9,681 nucleotides of DNA, from positions 1 through 9,681 of the forward strand of contig JAEOSL010000128.1 of the NCBI GenBank assembly GCA_016840385.1. The letters run 5' to 3'. Below are positions 1 to 6,099 of the stretch, piece by piece; positions within the stretch are counted from its first letter, which is position 1; the number at the start of each line of letters is the position of its first letter. This DNA comes from Candidatus Thorarchaeota archaeon. Its GTDB lineage: Archaea; Asgardarchaeota; Thorarchaeia; Thorarchaeales; Thorarchaeaceae. The notes under the pieces were generated by a model. It did not search any database, had not been told where the DNA came from, and worked only from the letters and a program-made list of their open reading frames with translations. The translations under genes were made by a program, and so were the position numbers.

Positions 1-570
1 ACTGATGCTGTTGTGTTAACTGTACCAATTGATATTCTATCAAACTTTGTGAAGATGAGTGACTTACCTAAGGAGTTCACAGAGAAGGCTGCAAAGTTCG
101 AATATGTTCCATCCACTGTAGCATACTTCGGACTGAAGTCACGAATCTTGGACTTCAATGTAGGAGCTTTTGTCCCAGGTAAGAAGATCAACATTGTTGC
201 TGAAGCTAAGAGAGTTTCAGGAGTTTTGGCTCCTATTGGAGAATCACTCTTGACAGTGACTGGAATTGATAAAGAACTTCTCAAGATGAGCGATGAAGAA
301 TCAACTCAAGAAATTCTTGAAGAGCTTGAGATTCTTATTCCAGGAGTGAAAGATAAGGTAACATGGAAGAAGAGCTGGAAGATTTGGAAATCAGTTCTTA
401 AACAACCACCAGGAATTATGGATGATCGTCTGACAACCAATCGAACAGGTGTTGAAGGACTCTATGTCGCCGGCCCGCATGCGAACTGTGGAATGTATTA
501 CGCATCTATGGAAGCAGCTTCCAAATCAGGTATCGCTTGTGCTGGTGAGATGATCCAAGATCTGAAATAA
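1..570 (+). CDS. FAD-dependent oxidoreductase, amine oxidase / phytoene desaturase-like (C-terminal part)
   Basis: The reading frame is open from base 1 (it begins TDAVVLTVPIDIL), so this is the last 189 residues of a longer protein cut by the window edge; the GTG at 13 is internal, not a start. The beginning resembles the substrate-domain strand of flavin amine oxidases (xDAVVxTxP). The end, around residues 152-185, carries GLYVAGPHANCGMYYASMEA followed by a helix rich in small residues. In the phytoene desaturase, protoporphyrinogen oxidase and monoamine oxidase superfamily this is the C-terminal segment that closes the FAD site, preceded as here by a short linker with 'TTNRTGVEGLY'. The N-terminal Rossmann GxGxxG lies outside the window. 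Substrate cannot be assigned; carotenoid or isoprenoid, porphyrin or amine oxidation are all possible. It ends 106 nt before the next gene and is separated from it by a hairpin and a TATA-like box, so it probably belongs to a different transcript. Confidence 0.8.
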   Translation, partial: TDAVVLTVPIDILSNFVKMSDLPKEFTEKAAKFEYVPSTVAYFGLKSRILDFNVGAFVPGKKINIVAEAKRVSGVLAPIGESLLTVTGIDKELLKMSDEESTQEILEELEILIPGVKDKVTWKKSWKIWKSVLKQPPGIMDDRLTTNRTGVEGLYVAGPHANCGMYYASMEAASKSGIACAGEMIQDLK

Positions 571-584
571 ATCTAGTATCAAAT

Positions 585-622
585 TGGTTGTGTCAAGGGT
601 GTTGTTACCCTTGGCATAACTA
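585..622 (+). terminator. Strong intergenic hairpin after the FAD oxidoreductase gene
   Basis: The arms 585-600 (TGGTTGTGTCAAGGGT, with the first T at 585) and 607-622 (ACCCTTGGCATAACTA) can pair over 16 positions, including three G-U pairs, around the 6-nt loop GTTGTT. The inner ten pairs (591-600 with 607-616) contain only one G-U pair. It lies 15 nt after the TAA at 568-570. There is no oligo-T run after it, so it is not a textbook archaeal terminator. It may act as a 3'-end stabiliser or terminator for the upstream mRNA. The right arm runs into the TATA-like box of the next unit, so an attenuator-like or protein-binding role is also possible. Confidence 0.45.
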
Positions 623-629
623 TATACTA
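621..629 (+). promoter_or_regulatory. TATA-like box for the first iron-sulfur/flavoprotein unit
   Basis: The sequence TATATACTA resembles an archaeal TATA box. At the usual spacing of about 25 nt the transcript would start near 650, giving a leader of about 27 nt to the ATG at 677. No other AT-rich box of this quality is seen between 571 and 676. This is a pattern match only; the position relative to the gene is what makes it credible. Confidence 0.45.
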
Positions 630-676
630 TACGCTACAAATAGTGGATTAGACAATTTCCTGTGGTGGGCAAAGAG

Positions 677-1870
677 ATGACCAAACTGGATCTCATCGAA
701 AAATACGGACAAGAAGATGAACCATATGTTTGTGCATCATGTGGAAATTGTACTCTTGTTTGTCCAGTTTTTCATGAACTGAAATGGGAATCTTATGGAC
801 CAAGAGGAAAACTTCATGTCGTCAAATCAATCATGGAAGGAGAAAGCGAATTCGGAAAAGATTTCGCTCACAAGATTTTCCTCTGTAACCTATGCGAACA
901 TTGTACTTCTGTTTGTACAACAGGCATTAGTCTAGATCGATTTTGGGAAGTTGCTCGAGCAGAAGTTCGAGAAAGAGGATTATTGCCAACTCCAGTAAAA
1001 TTTGTTTTGAAATCAGTTAAAGAACGTGGAGACATCATGTGGATGGGCTCTGCAGATAGACTCCTGTGGATGGAAGATGTAGAAGAGCTTGTCAAAGGAC
1101 GTGTTTTAAAAAAAGCAAAGGTTGCGTATTTTCTTGGCTGCAATGTTTCATTGAAGTCTCAGTTACATGATGTAGCTAAATCAATGGTCAAAATAATGGA
1201 CTATGCTGGCATTGATTATACCTTACTTGGTGACAAAGAAGTTTGTTGTGGAGCACCATTGGGTTGGGCAGGAAATCTCAAAGACATTAATGAAATGGCT
1301 GAAAAGAATCTAGAAATTATTCGTGAACTAGGAGTTGAAACAGTAGTATTTAGCTGTCCTTCTTGTATTCTCACCTGGTCTGAATACAGCGAATCCCTGA
1401 AAGAAGATCACAACATTGAATTATTGACTGCATCACAATTCATCAGTCGCTTGATTCGAGAGAATCGACTTAGTTTTGAAGAACAACCTATGTTAACAGC
1501 AACTTTTCATGACCCCTGCATCTCAGCCAGGGTTTTGAAATCAACAGAAGAGCCGAGAGAAATCATGGACGAAATTCCGGGTTTATATCATGTTGAAATG
1601 AATCCTTCACGACAAAGCACAAGATGCTGTGGCTCTCATGGATTACTCGATATAGTAGATCCGGTTCTCGCTTCCAAAATTGCGGAGAATCGCCTGAGAG
1701 ATGCGACAGTGACTCCAGCTACTCAGCTAGTTACCGAGTGTCCTCGATGTATTCTTGCTTTCGACCTAGCTAAATTCACTACTAACTACGAAATGAAAGT
1801 GCAGGACATTACGCAGCTTGTCGCAGAATCTTTGTTACCAAAAGAAGAAGGAGGTGACAAAGACCGCTGA
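677..1870 (+). CDS. GlcF/HdrD-like iron-sulfur protein, copy 1 (two [4Fe-4S] sites and two CCG domains)
   Basis: Predicted electron-transfer subunit, 397 residues, cytoplasmic, with no signal peptide or membrane helix. Two ferredoxin-type CxxCxxCxxxC motifs are complete: C19-C22-C25-C29 (followed by P) and C70-C73-C76-C80. Two CCG domains follow: C155, C190-C191, C227/C230 and C281, C317-C318, C355/C358. Their spacing, CX34CCX35CXXC and CX35CCX36CXXC, matches the HdrB/HdrD consensus for non-cubane [4Fe-4S] ligation. This order is typical of glycolate oxidase GlcF, lactate utilisation proteins and heterodisulfide reductase HdrD. I chose ATG 677 because GGTG at 664-667 is a fair Shine-Dalgarno at suitable distance; GTG 662 or 665 would add up to five residues. 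The stop overlaps the next gene's probable start, and its last codons contain a perfect GGAGGTGA for that gene, so the two are likely made together. It is a paralogue of the protein at 4910-6088. Confidence 0.9.
   Translation: MTKLDLIEKYGQEDEPYVCASCGNCTLVCPVFHELKWESYGPRGKLHVVKSIMEGESEFGKDFAHKIFLCNLCEHCTSVCTTGISLDRFWEVARAEVRERGLLPTPVKFVLKSVKERGDIMWMGSADRLLWMEDVEELVKGRVLKKAKVAYFLGCNVSLKSQLHDVAKSMVKIMDYAGIDYTLLGDKEVCCGAPLGWAGNLKDINEMAEKNLEIIRELGVETVVFSCPSCILTWSEYSESLKEDHNIELLTASQFISRLIRENRLSFEEQPMLTATFHDPCISARVLKSTEEPREIMDEIPGLYHVEMNPSRQSTRCCGSHGLLDIVDPVLASKIAENRLRDATVTPATQLVTECPRCILAFDLAKFTTNYEMKVQDITQLVAESLLPKEEGGDKDR
1850..1857 (+). promoter_or_regulatory. Strong Shine-Dalgarno that decides the start of copy-1 flavoprotein
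   Basis: GGAGGTGA is a full match to the archaeal anti-Shine-Dalgarno and sits inside the 3' end of the upstream gene. It is 9 nt before the CTG at 1867 and more than 80 nt before the first ATG/GTG/TTG codon in the flavoprotein frame (TTG at 1939). An ideal ribosome site this far from 1939 makes no sense unless translation begins near 1867. Confidence 0.8.
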
Positions 1871-3582
1871 AAATTGATGAGCAACGAATTGGTGATATTG
1901 TTGGAGCTGATAATGTATCAACTAATCCTGAAACATGCTTGATCTACTCAAAAGACGTAACAAGTCTTCCGGACATAGCACATCAGATTGTTAGTCCAAG
2001 ATTTGACATTATCACTCAACCCGTGGATGTACTTTCACTTCAGAATCTGATTTGGTATGCATTAGACAATGGAATTCCAATTGTTCCTAGAGGACATGGA
2101 ACCTCTGGGTGGGGAGGAGCTATTCCAACTAGAGGTGGTTTTTGCGTTGCTCTTTCAGGGATGACCGAGATATTGGTATTCAACGAGTTCGAATCTGCTG
2201 TGACTGTTGAAGCTGGTATTACGTGGGGAACTCTGCTTACATTCTTAGACCGACTTGGCTATACATTACCTGTATATCCTTCAAGTGCAACCGCGGCTAC
2301 TGTGGGGGGTTTTATAGCAAGTGGAGGTCTCGGAATAGGTTCAACTCGCTATGGAGATATTCTAACACAAGTTCATGGGATTGAAGCTATCTTACCTAAT
2401 GGGAAAATCGTGAGGCTTGGTCGATTATTACTAGATTCAGAGAATGACACACTTAAGGAAAAAGTAGAGGAAGGTAATGCATGGCTGAGCAAGCAGTTAT
2501 CATCTGCTGGACTTGGTACTCCAGAGAAAGAAACAAAACTCTTCACAGGCACCTATGGCACACTTTGCATAATAACCAAAGTCACCCTGAAGACTATACC
2601 CAAGCTCCAGCTTATTCCTTTTGCATGTTCATTCAACAGCATTACTGATCTTGTGAAGGCAGCTACCAGAATCCTATCCGAAATCAAACCACATTTTTTG
2701 AGATTTCTAGCAGATAACTACACATCCAAATTAGTGGCCTTGAATGAGTATGAAAACGAGTGTGGCAAGTACGTCCTTTCAGGAGCTCTCCTTGACACAA
2801 TATATCAAAACGAGGATGATATTGAGATAATAAAAACTGTTACAGCTGAGGAAAATGGAGAAGTCTTGGATGATAGGAGAGCTTGGTTCTATTGGGATGA
2901 ACGTCTTTATACCTTGAGGATTAAACGGCATGGACCAAGTATTGTTCCTGCAGAGATGCTTGCTCCATTAGATATGGTTCCTCAGATACTCGAGAAGACA
3001 AAATCTGAACTTCGAAACTCCAAAGTCGCAATAGAAGGAATGCTCAGTAATGATGGGACTACTTCAGTGATGGTCTGGATCTTAGATGATGAACGGAAGA
3101 AGTTTTCATTTACAATTGGGTGGTATAGATCATTTCAGATTGCATCACTTGCAGAGCGGTTTGGTGGTCTTCCATATGCTGTAGGACTCTGGAATGGAAG
3201 ACATGCAAAGAAATTCTATGGGGACAAATCGTACAAAGATCTCAAGGTTATGAAGAAGAAACTCGACCCAACTGATATTATGAATCCAGTCAAAGTCTTC
3301 GGAGGTAGAGTTACGATTGGTCGCGAATCAATGGTTGCAGGATTTCTGATAGGATTCATCGGAGCGTTCATGGCGGGTTTGATGATTCCAATTGGTCTTG
3401 ATTGGTTAAGCCAATTTATGGACGTGAGTTTACTTCAATCAATCTATATTCCACCCTTACCAATTCTTGGATTATTGGCAGGATTGGTTGGGCTACTTGT
3501 AACTAGATTCATGACATTTAACCAAGCGCTTGCTATGGGCATCCCGCTTTTGAGAATCCTTAGTAAGATATTACGAAGATAG
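1867..3582 (+). CDS. GlcD-like FAD-binding oxidoreductase with C-terminal membrane anchor, copy 1 (CTG start proposed)
   Basis: Predicted flavin subunit, 571 residues from CTG. The PCMH-type FAD domain shows IVPRGHGTSGWGG (72-84) and YPSSATAATVGG...GGLGIGSTRYGD (137-164). A C-terminal FAD-oxidase domain ends in the family hallmark KKLDPTDIMNPVKVF (464-478). Two hydrophobic helices follow at about 489-512 and 529-547, then a basic amphipathic tail. Start choice: the first 24 residues after CTG 1867 (LKIDEQRIGDIVGADNVST...) align with the N-terminus of the paralogue at 6100 (...LADIVGEDFFST...), and GGAGGTGA lies 9 nt upstream. The frame is closed by TGA at 1855-1857 and contains no ATG, GTG or TTG until TTG 1939, which would cut off a conserved segment. 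The usual GHxGDGNxH motif of GlcD and D-lactate dehydrogenases is absent, so the substrate is unknown. Probable partner: the iron-sulfur protein encoded just upstream. Confidence 0.88.
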   Translation: MKIDEQRIGDIVGADNVSTNPETCLIYSKDVTSLPDIAHQIVSPRFDIITQPVDVLSLQNLIWYALDNGIPIVPRGHGTSGWGGAIPTRGGFCVALSGMTEILVFNEFESAVTVEAGITWGTLLTFLDRLGYTLPVYPSSATAATVGGFIASGGLGIGSTRYGDILTQVHGIEAILPNGKIVRLGRLLLDSENDTLKEKVEEGNAWLSKQLSSAGLGTPEKETKLFTGTYGTLCIITKVTLKTIPKLQLIPFACSFNSITDLVKAATRILSEIKPHFLRFLADNYTSKLVALNEYENECGKYVLSGALLDTIYQNEDDIEIIKTVTAEENGEVLDDRRAWFYWDERLYTLRIKRHGPSIVPAEMLAPLDMVPQILEKTKSELRNSKVAIEGMLSNDGTTSVMVWILDDERKKFSFTIGWYRSFQIASLAERFGGLPYAVGLWNGRHAKKFYGDKSYKDLKVMKKKLDPTDIMNPVKVFGGRVTIGRESMVAGFLIGFIGAFMAGLMIPIGLDWLSQFMDVSLLQSIYIPPLPILGLLAGLVGLLVTRFMTFNQALAMGIPLLRILSKILRR

Positions 3583-3593
3583 TTTCACATCAG

Positions 3594-3600
3594 TTTTTTT
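3594..3600 (+). terminator. Oligo-T terminator after copy-1 flavoprotein gene
   Basis: Seven consecutive T residues lie 12 nt after the stop codon. Archaeal RNA polymerase terminates at such tracts without needing a hairpin. It is followed by an intergenic stretch with promoter-like elements, which supports a transcript boundary here. Confidence 0.55.
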
Positions 3601-3667
3601 CAAGCAAAAGATTGAAGTAAGCGGGCATGATGCCTAATTGAATATTACAATCTAATATACAATCAAG

Positions 3668-3678
3668 AATATAATTTA
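3668..3678 (+). promoter_or_regulatory. TATA-like box for the cytochrome/flavoprotein/ccm unit
   Basis: AATATAATTTA lies in the most AT-rich part of the 200-nt gap between 3583 and 3782. The expected start of transcription is near 3700, upstream of the preferred start codon at 3783. A second weaker candidate, AATATACA, lies at 3654-3661. A 7-nt direct repeat, TACAATC, occurs at 3646-3652 and 3658-3664 just upstream of the box. Apart from the oligo-T tract, the TATA-like box, this repeat and the palindrome at 3706-3720, I see nothing else in the gap. Confidence 0.45.
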
Positions 3679-3705
3679 ACCAATATGCTCAAATACGAGA
3701 CATAT

Positions 3706-3720
3706 GTTTCAAAATGAAAC
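3706..3720 (+). promoter_or_regulatory. Perfect inverted repeat near predicted transcription start (candidate operator)
   Basis: GTTTCA-AAA-TGAAAC is an exact palindrome with 6-bp arms and a 3-nt centre. It lies about 30 nt downstream of the TATA-like box, where a bound repressor would block initiation or early elongation. It overlaps the alternative ATG at 3714, which makes that ATG a less likely start. A repeat of this size can also arise by chance in AT-rich DNA. Confidence 0.3.
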
Positions 3721-3782
3721 GCGGCCTATATATTCTGAATGGTCATAGGTTCAATATGAAACCAAACTGGGATGGTAATAGA

Positions 3783-4376
3783 ATGAAACGTAACCAATTA
3801 ACAAAAATAGTTGTTGTTCTTAGCTTCTTATCACTGCTTATTGTTACAGCAGCTGGTTCAGCAGGAGCTTACGGCGGTCAAACAGACGAATGTGGAACCT
3901 CAGGCTGTCATGATACTCTAGGAACATTGACTATTGTTTCTAATTCAACGAGTGTAACTGCTACAACAGGAGAATCTTTTGTCTTGGTGATTCAAGCAGG
4001 AAATGGTGCAGAATGGATCAAAGTCATATCAGGATGGGAAGACAATGCTCAATTTTCGATCTCACAGCAAGAGATCGAGGATGATTCTGTCAATGACACT
4101 GATGTAGTAGTAGGAGCAATTTCTGTTGAACTTACATTCATCCCATTAGCCGCTGGCGATCATACAATTCGTATTTGGACTGCATCAGCTGATGATTATG
4201 CAACTTCGTTGGATATTGCGGTTACTGTAACTGGCGAAACAGTCACAACAACTACGACAACTACAGCAACAATAGATTTGCTAGAAACTTGGAGATTCAT
4301 GATGATAACAGTACCAGTAGCAACAGGTGTAATCCTTCTGGTTCTGGGAATAGTGGTTTTCAAGAGGAACGAATAA
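3783..4376 (+). CDS. Exported tail-anchored protein with one CX4CH haem c motif and Ig-like domain
   Basis: Predicted monohaem c-type cytochrome, 197 residues from ATG 3783. Residues 1-29 form a signal peptide (MKRNQLTK, a hydrophobic core, then AGSAGA before the cleavage region). The mature start holds C37-GTSG-C42-H43, a CX4CH haem-attachment motif like that in some tetrahaem c3 cytochromes. Residues about 48-150 are Ser/Thr/Val-rich alternating strands, probably an Ig-like beta-sandwich. A Thr-rich stalk (154-163) leads to one membrane helix (about 172-193) and a KRNE cytoplasmic end. Topology: domain outside, tail anchored. Starts at 3714 and 3756 are possible but would place a hydrophilic 23- or 9-residue extension ahead of the signal peptide. 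The axial partner of H43 is unclear; H127 is the only other His in the exported domain. It heads the operon ending in ccmABC, which fits a need for haem attachment. Haem binding is inferred, not shown. Confidence 0.75.
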   Translation: MKRNQLTKIVVVLSFLSLLIVTAAGSAGAYGGQTDECGTSGCHDTLGTLTIVSNSTSVTATTGESFVLVIQAGNGAEWIKVISGWEDNAQFSISQQEIEDDSVNDTDVVVGAISVELTFIPLAAGDHTIRIWTASADDYATSLDIAVTVTGETVTTTTTTTATIDLLETWRFMMITVPVATGVILLVLGIVVFKRNE

Positions 4377-4390
4377 AGTAGGTGATATGA

Positions 4391-4894
4391 ATGGCAATAC
4401 ATCCAGTTTTTGTACACTTCCACACAGGAATTCTTTCAGCAGCAGCAGCAGTTGTTATGCTCAACTTATTGTTGCGAATAGCATTCAAGGATAGTATCAA
4501 TACACCAGGTAGCAGATGGGCAAGAATCTTCCACCAAGCAGATGTTTACATCTATGTTGGATGCATCATAGGCTTTCTGGGTCTAATAGCAGGAGCCGTT
4601 ACCGGATTTATGGAACCTGACTATCCAATGGCTGTTTTAGAGGCTTCACCAATTATGCGGTTCAAAATCCTCTGGTCAATCGTAACTTTAGAGATCTATC
4701 TCTTTCTAATAATTGTCCGAGCTAAACTTGGGGATCGTGTTTGGGTCAAACCCTCAACCTACATTCCCTACGCAACCCTGGTACTCATAGGTGGAGGACT
4801 CATGGTAATAATGGGAGCACTTGGAGGACTTGCAGTCTACAGTGAATCGATTATGGCACCATTATTCGATTGGATCGGACTACCCTGGCCGTGA
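4391..4894 (+). CDS. DUF2231-like four-helix membrane protein, possible cytochrome b or quinone-site subunit
   Basis: 167 residues with four predicted membrane helices at about 8-30, 54-74, 92-112 and 125-147. The N-terminus HPVFVHFHTGIL matches the start of DUF2231 proteins (HPxxVHFPIGLL), and ALGGLAVYSES (143-153) matches their C-terminal GGxLGGxLVY motif. H4, H9, H11 and H48 lie in or next to helices and could bind haem b, but this has not been shown for the family as far as I know. The start is supported by GGTGAT at 4381-4386. The ATG at 4387 is in another frame and gives a short unrelated peptide. It follows the cytochrome-like gene by 14 nt and precedes the iron-sulfur gene by 15 nt, so it is probably the membrane link between cytoplasmic redox proteins and the exported haem domain (inference from context). 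Confidence 0.8.
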   Translation: MAIHPVFVHFHTGILSAAAAVVMLNLLLRIAFKDSINTPGSRWARIFHQADVYIYVGCIIGFLGLIAGAVTGFMEPDYPMAVLEASPIMRFKILWSIVTLEIYLFLIIVRAKLGDRVWVKPSTYIPYATLVLIGGGLMVIMGALGGLAVYSESIMAPLFDWIGLPWP

Positions 4895-4909
4895 TGAGGA
4901 GATTCTACT

Positions 4910-6088
4910 ATGACAAAACCCTTTGAACCACTCAAACTTGAGGGGCTCGATTTAGAACCCACAATATGTGCTAGATGTGGTTTCTGTACTTTCGTATGCC
5001 CAGCGTATCTTGATACTCTTTGGGATTCTCAATCACCAAGGGGCAAATTATTCCAGCTTGCGAAACTCATTAGAAGCAAAAAACCAATCCCAGCAGATTT
5101 TGCAGCCAGGATATTCAATTGCACCTTATGTGGTGCTTGTCAAGAAATTTGTCAGACAGATATTCCCTTATTGAGATTCTGGCAGCTCGTAAGACAAGAG
5201 ATTGGAAATATCGAAGAATGGCCAGAAATTGTAAACTACATTGATGGCGCATTACAAGAAACCAACAACATCATGGAGATGGACCAGGAGGATAGAATGC
5301 TCTGGACCGACATGGTCGATGACCTTGTTGAAGGGAAAACAGGAATCAAAGCTGAAGTGGCATATTTTGCAGGTTGTAATATTTCCTTCAAAGGTACTCT
5401 TGCCCACATGGGTGAGAATACGGTCAAAATAATGACTGCCGCTGGGGTTGATTTCACAATCCTTGGAGAAGAGGAATATTGTTGTGGGAATCCATACTTC
5501 GTGGCAGGTGGTTTTGAGCAAGGTAAGGAATTAGCAAAACACAATCTCAAGAAGATGAGAGACCTTGGTGTGAAGACTGTAGTCTTCAACTGTCCAGGTT
5601 GCCATCGATCTTTTGCTGAAGAATATCCACACTTACTAGGTAAAGAAGCTACAGCGGGACTTGAATTCATTCCGTTCTCTGAGTTTGCTTTGAGACTACT
5701 CAATGAAGGGAAAATCAAGTTCACAAAGAACTATCCTCATGAAGTTGCATGGCATGATCCATGTGAACTTGGTCGACACCAGAATTACTACAATCCAGCT
5801 AGAGAAATTCTAGATGCGATTCCTGGATTGACCCTACTAGAAATGAAACACACGAAAAATAAGGCAAGATGCTGTGGTGGTGGAGGACTCCTCAAGGGAG
5901 TAAACCCAATGATGTCAGTGCGCATTTCTGGCAGACGCGTTGAAGAAGCCACTAAGGTAGGAGCCGAGTTCATGGCCAGTGAATGTCCATCATGTACAAT
6001 GTCAATAAATGATGGAATTGAACATATAGCATCTGAGATGAAATTCAAGGACTTGTCCCAGATAGTAGTGGAGGCTCTTGGATTATAG
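4910..6088 (+). CDS. GlcF/HdrD-like iron-sulfur protein, copy 2
   Basis: 392 residues, soluble. The [4Fe-4S] motifs are C20-C23-C26-C30-P and C71-C74-C77-C81. The CCG domains are C156, C191-C192, C228/C231 and C285, C321-C322, C359/C362, with spacing CX34CCX35CXXC and CX35CCX36CXXC, identical to copy 1. The second CCG domain is textbook (HDPCELGR ... RCCGGGGLL ... ECPSC). All sixteen ligand positions are kept, so it should carry two cubane clusters and one or two CCG-type clusters. It is clearly paralogous to the protein at 677-1870; for example both have KIM-AG-D-T-LG-(E/K)E-CCG and LGV-TVVF-CP-C. The start is set by GAGGAG at 4896-4901. It would pass electrons between the flavoprotein at 6100 and a membrane acceptor, or act as a disulfide reductase like HdrD. 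The local CPGCH (228-232) is part of the CCG domain, not a haem site. Confidence 0.92.
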   Translation: MTKPFEPLKLEGLDLEPTICARCGFCTFVCPAYLDTLWDSQSPRGKLFQLAKLIRSKKPIPADFAARIFNCTLCGACQEICQTDIPLLRFWQLVRQEIGNIEEWPEIVNYIDGALQETNNIMEMDQEDRMLWTDMVDDLVEGKTGIKAEVAYFAGCNISFKGTLAHMGENTVKIMTAAGVDFTILGEEEYCCGNPYFVAGGFEQGKELAKHNLKKMRDLGVKTVVFNCPGCHRSFAEEYPHLLGKEATAGLEFIPFSEFALRLLNEGKIKFTKNYPHEVAWHDPCELGRHQNYYNPAREILDAIPGLTLLEMKHTKNKARCCGGGGLLKGVNPMMSVRISGRRVEEATKVGAEFMASECPSCTMSINDGIEHIASEMKFKDLSQIVVEALGL

Positions 6089-6099
6089 GTTGTGAAGAT

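Noticed and set aside
1939..1941. TTG as the start of the copy-1 flavoprotein
   Set aside because: It lacks a ribosome site at proper distance and would remove 24 residues that match the N-terminus of the paralogue; the perfect Shine-Dalgarno at 1850-1857 points to 1867.
3624..3634. GGCAT-G-ATGCC inverted repeat after the oligo-T tract
   Set aside because: Arms of 5 bp with a 1-nt centre cannot form an RNA hairpin and are common by chance; no support for a function.
4196..4423. Minus-strand frame with a valine run
   Set aside because: It is the complement of the Thr-rich stalk codons of the cytochrome-like gene; the run is a by-product of ACN codons.
5591..5605. CPGCH in the copy-2 iron-sulfur protein, which looks like a CXXCH haem c site
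   Set aside because: It aligns with CPSCI of copy 1 and is the CxxC end of the first CCG domain at exact CCG spacing; the protein has no signal peptide, so haem c attachment is not expected.
5236..5724. Long minus-strand frame opposite the copy-2 iron-sulfur gene
   Set aside because: It lies wholly inside a gene with complete family motifs, has a low-complexity Ser-rich translation and no recognisable domain.
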